Shown here: positions 8,185 through 14,891 of the stretch, piece after piece
Layout of the letters: every line of letters begins with the position of its first letter
Position numbering within the stretch: position 1 is the first letter of the stretch
NCBI GenBank assembly: GCA_902493535.1
Contig: CABUQG010000011.1
Coordinates: 1-53,221 of the forward strand
From: an uncultured Collinsella sp.
Lineage (GTDB): Bacteria > Actinomycetota > Coriobacteriia > Coriobacteriales > Coriobacteriaceae
Length of the DNA: 53,221 nucleotides
Direction of reading: 5' to 3'
Notes under the pieces: generated by a model
What the model was told of the DNA's origin: nothing
What the model saw: only the letters and a program-made list of their open reading frames with translations
The model's database searches: none
Position numbers and translations under genes: made by a program

Positions 8185-8219
8185 AAGCCGACGGGAGGGA
8201 TTGCTCCCGTCGGCTTTTT
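8185..8219 (+). terminator. terminator after the PARG-like gene
   Basis: A 12-bp perfect stem (8185-8196 with 8205-8216) runs into TTTTT. Confidence 0.9.
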
Positions 8220-8238
8220 ACGGAATGGGGAACTCAAG

Positions 8239-8898
8239 ATGAAAAACGTTCTGTGCTTTGGTGACAGCAACACCTATGGCTATGATCCGGCGGGTATGCG
8301 CGACGGCACCGCAGTGCGCTATGCGCAGGATGTGCGCTGGTGCGGTGTGGTGCAGCGTGACCTGGGTGAGGGTTGGCATGTGATTGAGGAAGGCCTAAAT
8401 GGTCGCACGACGGTGCGCGACGATATGTGCCATCTGGACACCAACCTCAACGGCATTCGCGCGCTGCCGATGCTGCTCGAAGCCCATAAGCCGCTGGACG
8501 CGATCGTGATTATGCTGGGCACCAACGACTGCAAGACGGTCTTTGGCGTGACAGCCTCCGATATCGCCCGTGGCGCCATGGCACTGATTCGCGCCGTCCG
8601 CGCGTTTGCCTGGACCGATGCCGCGCCCTGCCCACGGATTCTGCTGATGGCGCCTATCAAGATTAAGCCGCAGATCGCCGACGTATATATGACCGATTTT
8701 GACGAGCATTCCGTAGAAGCCTCGGAACATTTTGGTGAGTACTACGCGCATGTGGCTGAGCAGTTTGGCTGCGACTTTTTGAATGCCGCCGACTTTGCCG
8801 AGCCGGGCGATATCGATTATCTGCACATGATGCCCGAAGGCCACGAGAGCTTGGGACATGCCGTGGCAGCCAAGCTCCAAGAGATGCTCGGTGAGTAG
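8239..8898 (+). CDS. SGNH/GDSL-family esterase or acyltransferase
   Basis: A 219-residue cytosolic hydrolase without a signal peptide. All four SGNH blocks are present: CFGDSNTYG (Ser nucleophile at residue 9, with Asn replacing the Leu of GDSL), the Gly block around EEGLNGRTTV, LGTNDCK (Asn), and DYLHMMPEGHESLG (catalytic Asp/His). The layout resembles arylesterase/perhydrolase-type enzymes such as the Mycobacterium smegmatis acyltransferase. ATG 8239 follows GGGG by about 10 nt. It has terminator hairpins on both sides and is probably monocistronic. The natural substrate is unknown. Confidence 0.87.
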   Translation: MKNVLCFGDSNTYGYDPAGMRDGTAVRYAQDVRWCGVVQRDLGEGWHVIEEGLNGRTTVRDDMCHLDTNLNGIRALPMLLEAHKPLDAIVIMLGTNDCKTVFGVTASDIARGAMALIRAVRAFAWTDAAPCPRILLMAPIKIKPQIADVYMTDFDEHSVEASEHFGEYYAHVAEQFGCDFLNAADFAEPGDIDYLHMMPEGHESLGHAVAAKLQEMLGE

Positions 8899-8954
8899 CG
8901 CAGCCCCAAACCAGTACAAAAGTTTCCCTTGCGGCGGCTTGTTTCGTTGGTTTG

Positions 8955-9170
8955 TCTCGATCTGTAACAGCTGTAAGGCCGAAAACGGGCTAGATGTTAC
9001 AGATTGAGATTATTCAGGTTGATATCGGTCGTTTGTCTCGATCTGTAACATCTAGGGTCGATTTTGCCGATCTACTGTTACAGATCGAGATTATCTTCTC
9101 GGCAGAATTTGAATGTCTCAATCTGTAACAGGTGGGCCGAAAAATGGACTCTAACTGTTACGGATCGAGA
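8955..9170. repeat. three tandem palindromic repeats (TCTCGATCTGTAACA family)
   Basis: Three units with nearly identical 15-bp arms: TCTCGATCTGTAACA at 8955-8969, 9036-9050 and (CTCAA variant) 9116-9130. Each is matched by TGTTACAGATCGAGA-like arms at 8995-9009, 9076-9090 and 9156-9170. Unit starts are 81 and 80 bp apart. Spacers of about 26 bp both begin TTAT. Inner 25-nt segments differ in sequence but each holds GGCCGA- or GGTCGA-like cores with partial pairing. It lies in the 333-nt gap between convergent genes (SGNH hydrolase and thiD). No ORF is supported here. Confidence 0.9.
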
Positions 9171-9180
9171 TGTCTGTGGG

Positions 9181-9219
9181 AACCACCGCAAAGGTGTCTG
9201 TCCCCTTTGCGGTGGTTTT
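9181..9219. terminator. bidirectional terminator between the SGNH gene and thiD
   Basis: A 14-bp perfect stem (9181-9194 with 9204-9217) with a 9-nt loop and a T run on the plus-strand side. It lies between convergent stop codons and could serve both genes. Confidence 0.8.
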
Positions 9220-9231
9220 GGACTGCGAATC

Positions 9232-10062
9232 TTAGTACTGCCACATGTGGTTGACGGGGCCGGAGCCTTTGCCCATGTCAAAGCCGGCGGCGAGAGCGCC
9301 CGTTAGGTAGGCCTTGCCGGCATTGATGGCGTCGGCAAGATCCATGCCCTGCGCCAGCGCACAGGCGATGGCGGACGAGAGCGTGCAGCCGGTGCCATGC
9401 GTGTTACCGGTCTCGATGCGCTTATGGCGGAACCACGTGGTGAGCGGATCGCCCAGGTGGTTGCCCTCGTCATCGAGCGGCGCGGGCTCTGCTAGCACAT
9501 CGTTGGCCTCGTTGACAAAATGCCCGCCCTTAACGAGGGACGCGCAGCCAAAGCGGCGGGTGAGGAGCATGGCAGCGTTTTGCTGCGTGCGCTCGGAATC
9601 GACCTCGTAGTCGAGCAGCGCCATGGCCTCGGGAATGTTGGGCGTGATGACGGTCGCCAACGGGAACAGGCGACGTGTGAGCGCCTCGGCGGCATCCTCG
9701 GCAATGAGGCGAGCGCCCGAAGTGGCGACCATGACGGGATCGACGACGATATTTTGTGCGTCCCAGGCACTCAGGCGGTCGGCGATAACCTCGATAATCT
9801 CAGCAGAGGAAACCATGCCGATCTTGACGGCGCTGGGTCGGATATCGTCAAAGACGGCATCGATCTGCGCCGCGACAATATCCGGGGAGACATTCTGCAC
9901 GGCGGTGACACCGAGCGTGTTTTGTGCGGTGATGGCCGTGATGGCTGTTTCGGCATACAGACGGTGCGCCGTGATGGTCTTGATGTCTGCCTGAATGCCG
10001 GCGCCACCGCTGGAATCGGATCCTGCGATGGATAGAACGGCTGGTACCTTACTGTGATCCAT
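9232..10062 (-). CDS. thiD: hydroxymethylpyrimidine/phosphomethylpyrimidine kinase
   Basis: A 276-residue ribokinase-fold enzyme that phosphorylates HMP and HMP-P in thiamine synthesis. The N-terminal block VLSIAGSDSSGGAGIQADIK is the ThiD substrate/ATP signature, VDPVMVATSGARL lies mid-protein, and the anion-hole/catalytic motif NTHGTGCTLSSAIAC is near the C-terminus. Size is typical. The start has GGGAG upstream on the minus strand. It lies 192 nt downstream of thiC on the same strand, separated by a GC-rich hairpin, so expression may depend partly on thiC readthrough and partly on its own promoter. Confidence 0.95.
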   Translation of the reverse strand: MDHSKVPAVLSIAGSDSSGGAGIQADIKTITAHRLYAETAITAITAQNTLGVTAVQNVSPDIVAAQIDAVFDDIRPSAVKIGMVSSAEIIEVIADRLSAWDAQNIVVDPVMVATSGARLIAEDAAEALTRRLFPLATVITPNIPEAMALLDYEVDSERTQQNAAMLLTRRFGCASLVKGGHFVNEANDVLAEPAPLDDEGNHLGDPLTTWFRHKRIETGNTHGTGCTLSSAIACALAQGMDLADAINAGKAYLTGALAAGFDMGKGSGPVNHMWQY

Positions 10063-10108
10063 GTTCGCTCCCTTGTCCGGTCGGATTCAAATGGGTCTTT
10101 TACCCCGC

Positions 10109-10149
10109 ATTATAAAGATGCCCGGGCCGGCGATATGCCGAACCCGGGC
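10109..10149 (-). terminator. hairpin between thiC and thiD
   Basis: On the minus strand GCCCGGG (10143-10149) pairs with CCCGGGC (10120-10126), with an inner CGGC/GCCG stem, followed by ATCTTTATAAT. The T-tract is weak, so it may be a partial terminator. The TATAAT (10109-10114, minus strand) may alternatively be a thiD -10 box. Confidence 0.5.
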
Positions 10150-10254
10150 GCGAGATGCAATTTTTACGCAAATGCAGGCAAATGTTCACAAGTTAACAAT
10201 TGGCAGGTGCTGCGGTGAGCCTATAGGCGATCGCGGCGAATCGCGGCGATAAGG

Positions 10255-11589
10255 TTAGTCCTCCATGCCAAGGTCGATCGTCGTACCCTCAAACACCTTG
10301 TTGACGGTACGGACGGCGCACATCTTGCCACACATGGTGCAAGTGCCCTCGGTGGCGGCGGGGGACTCCTCGTAGCGCTTCTTGCCCGTAACCGGGTCGA
10401 GCGCGCACTTCCACATGGCGTCCCAGTCGAGCTTGCGACGTGCCTGGCCCATCTTGTCGTCCATGTCGCGGGCGTGGGGCACCTTTTTGGCGATATCGGC
10501 GGCGTGTGCGGCGATCTTGGTGGCCATGAGGCCGTCGAGCACATCCTGAGCGTTAGGCAGGCACAGGTGCTCGGCTGGTGTCACGTAGCACAGGAAGTCG
10601 GCACCGGAGCTGGCGGAGATGGCGCCGCCGATGGCTGCGGTGATGTGGTCGTAACCCACGCCGATATCGGTCACCAGCGGCCCCAGCACATAGAACGGGG
10701 CGTTGTGGCACAGGCGCTTCTGCAACTTCATATTGGCGGCGATCTCGTCAAGCGCCATGTGACCCGGGCCCTCGACCATGACCTGGACGCCGGCTGCCCA
10801 GGCGCGCTTGCACAGCTTGCCCAGCTCGATCATCTCGGCGGTCTCGGTGGCGTCGTTGGAGTCGTAGAGGCAGCCCGGGCGGCAGGAGTCGCCGAGCGAA
10901 ATCGTCACGTCGTATTCGTGGCAAATCTCGAGCAGCTCGTCAAAGTACTCGTAGAAGGGGTTTTCGTTGCCGGTGACCTCCATCCAGCCAAACAGCAGCG
11001 AGCCGCCGCGGCTGACGATGTTCATCAGGCGACCGGTCTCCTTAAAGGTCTTGGTGACCGACTTGTTGATGCCGCAGTGAATGGTCATAAAGTCCACGCC
11101 GTCCTCGGCGTGCGCGCGCACGACCTCGAACAGGTCGTCCTTGGTGAGCTTGACCAGCGGCTTTTCCATGTAGCCGATGGCGTCGTACATGGGGACGGTG
11201 CCTACCATGAGCGGCGTCTCGTCGATGAGCTGCTGGCGGAACTGGCGCGTCTTGCCCGAGTTGGAGAGGTCCATGATGGCGTCGGCGCCAAAGTCCTCAG
11301 CGATCTTGACCTTCTTCCATTCCTCGGCGGCATCGGCCTTGTCGCCCGAGATGCCCAAGTTCACGTTGACCTTGGTGGACAGGCCCTCGCCGACACCAAA
11401 GGCGCGCATGCCCTTTTTGATGTGCACGATGTTGGCGGGAATGGCGATGCGGCCGTCGGCCACGCGCTCGCGGATGTACTCGGGGTCGCGATGCTCGCGC
11501 TCGGCGACTTCCTTCATCTGCGGCGTGATCTGTCCGGCGCGGGCGAAGTCGATTTGCGTGACAAGCTTGGACTCGGTCTGTGTGCTCAT
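10255..11589 (-). CDS. thiC: phosphomethylpyrimidine synthase ThiC
   Basis: About 444 residues. A radical-SAM enzyme that converts AIR to HMP-P, the pyrimidine half of thiamine. Recognisable are the core segments FMTIHCGINKSV, SLGDSCRPGCLYD and MVEGPGHMALDEI, and a C-terminal cluster motif CTMCGKMC. The spacing here is C-x2-C-x3-C, as in short ThiC forms, versus C-x2-C-x4-C in E. coli. ATG 11589 is chosen because a GAAGGGAG site precedes it by 8 nt; an in-frame ATG at 11613 would lie inside the riboswitch. It is under TPP control and followed by thiD. Confidence 0.96.
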   Translation of the reverse strand: MSTQTESKLVTQIDFARAGQITPQMKEVAEREHRDPEYIRERVADGRIAIPANIVHIKKGMRAFGVGEGLSTKVNVNLGISGDKADAAEEWKKVKIAEDFGADAIMDLSNSGKTRQFRQQLIDETPLMVGTVPMYDAIGYMEKPLVKLTKDDLFEVVRAHAEDGVDFMTIHCGINKSVTKTFKETGRLMNIVSRGGSLLFGWMEVTGNENPFYEYFDELLEICHEYDVTISLGDSCRPGCLYDSNDATETAEMIELGKLCKRAWAAGVQVMVEGPGHMALDEIAANMKLQKRLCHNAPFYVLGPLVTDIGVGYDHITAAIGGAISASSGADFLCYVTPAEHLCLPNAQDVLDGLMATKIAAHAADIAKKVPHARDMDDKMGQARRKLDWDAMWKCALDPVTGKKRYEESPAATEGTCTMCGKMCAVRTVNKVFEGTTIDLGMED

Positions 11590-11597
11590 TGGCACGG

Positions 11598-11690
11598 CTC
11601 CCTTCGTTGGCATTACCCATATCAGGTTTGCGGGTCAGGGCGGGCGCGCCCAATCTCAGCCTGCCGTCTGGTCCTGCAAGCTCCCCGTTT
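11598..11690 (-). promoter_or_regulatory. TPP riboswitch (THI element) upstream of thiC
   Basis: Reading the minus strand, the conserved parts appear in order: GGGGAGC, GGCTGAGATTGGG, CCCTGACCC, AACCTGATATGGGTAAT, GCCAACGAAGGGAG. The 3' end of the aptamer contains the GGGAG ribosome site of thiC (11598-11602). No terminator hairpin fits between aptamer and ATG. Both facts indicate translational control by sequestering the ribosome site when thiamine pyrophosphate is bound. Confidence 0.93.
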
Positions 11691-11760
11691 ATGTAGTGGG
11701 CTCAAGTATAGCCTGAATGGGTACGATTGGCCTAACGAACGTGCCTGTGGGGAGGCGTAC

Positions 11761-12282
11761 ATGGAAGACAAGCATCTATATCGAGAGACGCAATGGGACA
11801 TATCGGCCGAGGAGGGCCGTGCGCACCATGGGTTGGTCGCGATTGGCTTTGCGGTGCTTGCCGTGCTGGTGATTGCCTTTTGTATTTGGACGTTTGGCGG
11901 TCGCGGCGGCGCTGCCTGGGAGTTTGAGGCCGATGATAGCCTACCGATTATGGCGGTGAGGAGTACTGGCGGTAATGCCAATACGCTCGCCATCCCGGGC
12001 GATTATTGGTACCCGCGCGATGAGTTTGTGCAGTTGCAGCTGAGTGGTGGGTCCATTCCAGGCGAAGAAATCGAACGCGTGACGTTTGACGCGGCGCTCA
12101 AAACGCTGACGGTGAAGCTCAAAGATCAAGGAGATGTGCCCACGACCATGGATATCGCCCTGACGGAATGGCGTCTGGAGCCTCCGTCGGGTGTTGCGGT
12201 GTCCGAGGTGGAGCATGTCAAGATTGTCTATCAGGACGGTTCGACAAATGGGATTGCAAAGGCCGACGGTCTAGCAGAATAG
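11761..12282 (+). CDS. membrane-anchored protein of unknown function
   Basis: 173 residues: a short acidic cytoplasmic N-terminus, one transmembrane helix (about residues 24-45, LVAIGFAVLAVLVIAFCIWT), then a ~125-residue extracytoplasmic domain that looks all-beta (alternating pattern, YWYPRDEFVQLQLSGG, RVTFDAALKTLTVKL). No cysteines lie in the outer domain and no catalytic motif is visible. A strong GGGGAGG ribosome site precedes the ATG. It is monocistronic, divergent from thiC and convergent with yaaA. I do not recognise the family. Confidence 0.8.
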   Translation: MEDKHLYRETQWDISAEEGRAHHGLVAIGFAVLAVLVIAFCIWTFGGRGGAAWEFEADDSLPIMAVRSTGGNANTLAIPGDYWYPRDEFVQLQLSGGSIPGEEIERVTFDAALKTLTVKLKDQGDVPTTMDIALTEWRLEPPSGVAVSEVEHVKIVYQDGSTNGIAKADGLAE

Positions 12283-12310
12283 GTGTCGAGCCTAGCAGCC
12301 AATTCATAAA

Positions 12311-12377
12311 AGTTGCGGTGGAATAGTTCCTGATTGTGCGATAAAAGGCTCAAATAGGAACTATTCCACCGCAAGTT
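12311..12377. repeat. AGTTGCGGTG palindromic repeat, copy A1
   Basis: Arms 12313-12331 (TTGCGGTGGAATAGTTCCT) and 12356-12374 are perfectly complementary over 19 bp, with a 24-nt loop. It lies between convergent stops (12282 and 12399). Confidence 0.92.
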
Positions 12378-12398
12378 ATATGGAGAAGGCTGAGCGGG

Positions 12399-13223
12399 TC
12401 AGTGTTGGGTGCCGGCTCTAGAGTGCTCGTTGATGAACACGAGGGTGCCTGGGTATGAGAGCTCGGGGGCGTGGCGATAGCCGATGTTGAACTCGGTGAG
12501 ACGGCCGGCGTCCTCGAGTCCGTTTGCTGCCATCCAACGGAGCATCGAGCCTCGCGCCTTTTTGCTGGCGGTCGAGCGCTGGATGGGCTTGCCGTTGCGG
12601 ACGCCTTCGCCAAAAAGGCAGGTGATAACCGTTGTATCCTGTGCAGCATGGGGCAGGACGGCCTTGGCGTACTCCACGCTGGCAAGGTTGACGATAGTGG
12701 TGTCGGAACCGGCCGGCGCAATTGACTGCGCAAGTCGATTCCCCCAGAAGGCATAGAGATCGCGAGCGCCGTCGACGGAGAGCTTCGCCCCCATTTCGAG
12801 CCGATAGGGCGACACGCCGTGGAAGGGGCGCACGCATCCGTAGAGTCCCGAGAGGATCCAGAGATGGTTTTGCAGCCAGTCGAGCTGTGCAGCATCCATG
12901 ACCTCGGGCGCCATGCTTTGGTATTGGATGCCGTGATAGGACATGACGGCGGGGGAGATTCGACGCGCGATATCGGGATCGGCGAGGTCGGCATCGCTCA
13001 GGACGGGCATAAATTCGTGAAGCGTATCCAGGCACGTTGTAAGCAGCCTGTCGCTCACGTTCCAAAGGGTCTGAAGACCCGCCGTGCCATCCTCGCGTTC
13101 GATGTCCAGCAGTGCTTGATGAAGCCGGGCCGTCTGATGTGCAAAAGGCGGTATGCCCCAAACGTCAAAGGCATCTTGAGCTGTCCGCATCTGCTTGGCG
13201 GGCGAAATGATGACCTGCAGCAT
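12399..13223 (-). CDS. yaaA: YaaA family protein (peroxide stress, DUF328)
   Basis: 274 residues, close to the 257 of E. coli YaaA, a DNA-binding protein that limits free iron and oxidative damage. Family blocks are MLQVIISPAKQM at the N-terminus, the central LYGCVRPFHGVSPYRLEMG, NLASVEYAKAV, and LFGEGVRNGKPIQRSTASKK. ATG 13223 is used because GGAG precedes it and the protein then starts exactly at the conserved block. Upstream in-frame sequence belongs to palindrome A2. The gene is bracketed by repeat copies A1 and A2 and lies downstream of the M18 peptidase gene on the same strand. Confidence 0.9.
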   Translation of the reverse strand: MLQVIISPAKQMRTAQDAFDVWGIPPFAHQTARLHQALLDIEREDGTAGLQTLWNVSDRLLTTCLDTLHEFMPVLSDADLADPDIARRISPAVMSYHGIQYQSMAPEVMDAAQLDWLQNHLWILSGLYGCVRPFHGVSPYRLEMGAKLSVDGARDLYAFWGNRLAQSIAPAGSDTTIVNLASVEYAKAVLPHAAQDTTVITCLFGEGVRNGKPIQRSTASKKARGSMLRWMAANGLEDAGRLTEFNIGYRHAPELSYPGTLVFINEHSRAGTQH

Positions 13224-13246
13224 GGGCTCTCCTCTGCCAAAAAAGG

Positions 13247-13317
13247 AAGTTGCGGTGGAATACGGTCTGTTTTGGCCGTTTATGGGCCAGTTTAGTCCGT
13301 ATTCCACCGCAAGTTAT
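13247..13317. repeat. AGTTGCGGTG palindromic repeat, copy A2
   Basis: The outer arm TTGCGGTGGAATACGG (13250-13265) pairs with 13297-13312. The inner part continues with imperfect pairing toward GGCC/GGCC around the centre. It lies between the M18 peptidase stop (13328, leftward) and the yaaA start. The inner stem reads TACGG where most copies have TAGTT, and the opposite arm changes to match. Confidence 0.9.
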
Positions 13318-13327
13318 AAAGGGCTGG

Positions 13328-14725
13328 TTACGCGCGCTCGAGGAAGGCCTTGTAGCCGCGATATGCCTCGTAGATGTCGGCCTTGTTGGCGACCTCCCAC
13401 AGGGCGTGCATCGACAGGACGGCAACACCGGAGTCGATGACGTTCATGCCGTACTTGGCCATGATGTAGGCGATGGTGCCGCCTCCGCCCGCGTTGACGC
13501 GACCGAGCTCGCAGGTCTGGAAGTCTACGCCGGCCTCGTCCATGATGTCGCGGACGAGGGCCACATACTCGGCGTCGGCGTCGTTGGAGCCACCCTTGCC
13601 GCGGCTGCCCGTGTACTTGTTAAAGCACAGGCCACGACCCATAAAGGCTGCGTTCTTAGTTTCGAACTTGCCGGCGTAGCCCGGGTCGAAGCCGGCGGAC
13701 ACGTCAGAGGAGAGCATACGGCTGTGGGCGAGTGCGCGGCGCAGGGCCAGCGGGCTATCCTCGCCGGCGAGCGTCATGATCTCGGCGACGGTGTTCTCGA
13801 AGAAGCGGCTCGTCATGCCGGTGGCACCCACGGAACCGATCTCCTCCTTGTCGACGATGAGTGTGATGCTCGTGCGCTCCACGTTGGCGACGTCGATCTG
13901 GGCGAGCATGGACGGATAGGCGCAGACGCGGTCGTCGTGGCCATAGCCCAGAATCATGGAGCGGTCGAGGCCCATGTCGCGGGCCGGGCCGGCGGGCACG
14001 ACCTCGATCTCGGCGGAGAGGAAGTCCTCCTCCTCGACGTCGTACTGCTCCTTGAGGATGTCCAGGAACATCTGCTTGACGGGCTCCTTGGGGGCGTCCT
14101 TGTCGTCCTCGTCAAACTTGACGGGGCGGCCGCCCACGATCACGTCGAGGATCTCGGCATCGACGGCGTCCTTGGCAGGCTTGGACATCTGCTCGCTCGA
14201 GAGGTGAATCAGCAGGTCGGAGATGGTAAAGACCGGGTCGTCCGCCTTGTCGCCGATGTTGATTTCGACGGTGGTGCCGTCCTTTTTGCAGATGACGCCC
14301 ACGAGTGCGAGCGGGGAGGCTACCCAGTGGTAGCTCTTGACGCCGCCGTAGTAGTGCGTGTCGAGGTAGGCCATGTCGCCGGCCTCGAAGGCGGGATTCT
14401 GCTTAAGGTCCAGGCGCGGCGAGTCCACGTGGGCGCCCAGGATGTTAAAGCCCTGCTCGAGCGGGGCGGTGCCCAGGTTGACGAGCATAAGGTCCTTGCC
14501 GTGATTGGCGGCGTACACCTTGTCGCCGGCCTTGAGCGCGCGGCCCTCGGAGATCACGGTCTCCAGATTGACGTAGCCCGCCTCCTCGGCCATCTTGATA
14601 CCGGTCTTGACGCACAGGCGCTCGGTCTTGTTCTCGCTCAAAAACTGCTTATAGCCGCGGCAAAGCTCCTCGAGCTCTTCGATCTGCTGTGGCGTGTACT
14701 TTTTCCATGCGCAGGGACGTTCCAT
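13328..14725 (-). CDS. M18 family metallo-aminopeptidase
   Basis: 465 residues, the usual size of bacterial M18 (aspartyl/lysyl aminopeptidase, LAP4/ApeA-like) enzymes, which are dodecameric di-zinc peptidases in the cytosol. Metal/catalytic motifs are GAHVDSPRLDLK (His/Asp ligand), DKEEIGSVGATG (catalytic Glu and ligand), LSSDVSAGFDPGY, and a C-terminal SMHALWEVANKADIY (His ligand). ATG 14725 has AAAGGAG upstream on the minus strand; a long in-frame extension upstream is rejected because it overlaps polA and has no family similarity. Peptide breakdown for amino-acid supply is the likely role. Confidence 0.9.
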   Translation of the reverse strand: MERPCAWKKYTPQQIEELEELCRGYKQFLSENKTERLCVKTGIKMAEEAGYVNLETVISEGRALKAGDKVYAANHGKDLMLVNLGTAPLEQGFNILGAHVDSPRLDLKQNPAFEAGDMAYLDTHYYGGVKSYHWVASPLALVGVICKKDGTTVEINIGDKADDPVFTISDLLIHLSSEQMSKPAKDAVDAEILDVIVGGRPVKFDEDDKDAPKEPVKQMFLDILKEQYDVEEEDFLSAEIEVVPAGPARDMGLDRSMILGYGHDDRVCAYPSMLAQIDVANVERTSITLIVDKEEIGSVGATGMTSRFFENTVAEIMTLAGEDSPLALRRALAHSRMLSSDVSAGFDPGYAGKFETKNAAFMGRGLCFNKYTGSRGKGGSNDADAEYVALVRDIMDEAGVDFQTCELGRVNAGGGGTIAYIMAKYGMNVIDSGVAVLSMHALWEVANKADIYEAYRGYKAFLERA

Positions 14726-14891
14726 GACGCAGGCTCCTTTCGGATCGATCGTGCTGGTTGATGTACCGTGAGCCATCGTATCACGCGCGGGCCCGCGGCG
14801 GCAGGGAAGCCTGATGTGCGGTGGCCGCGGGGCGGGGAGCGTGTAAACTGGTGTGAGCAAACCGTGCCCAGCCCAAAGCGAGGTATTCAAT

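Noticed and set aside
8955..9170. CRISPR array
   Set aside because: Repeats are palindromic with variable hearts, only three units, and no cas genes nearby.
8955..9219. Origin of replication (iterons)
   Set aside because: No dnaA, dnaN or DnaA boxes around and the neighbours are ordinary metabolic genes.
10474..12282. A 602-codon plus-strand frame covering thiC antisense and the unknown membrane protein
   Set aside because: Only the last 173 codons from ATG 11761 have a ribosome site and protein-like sequence; the rest is antisense to thiC and its riboswitch.
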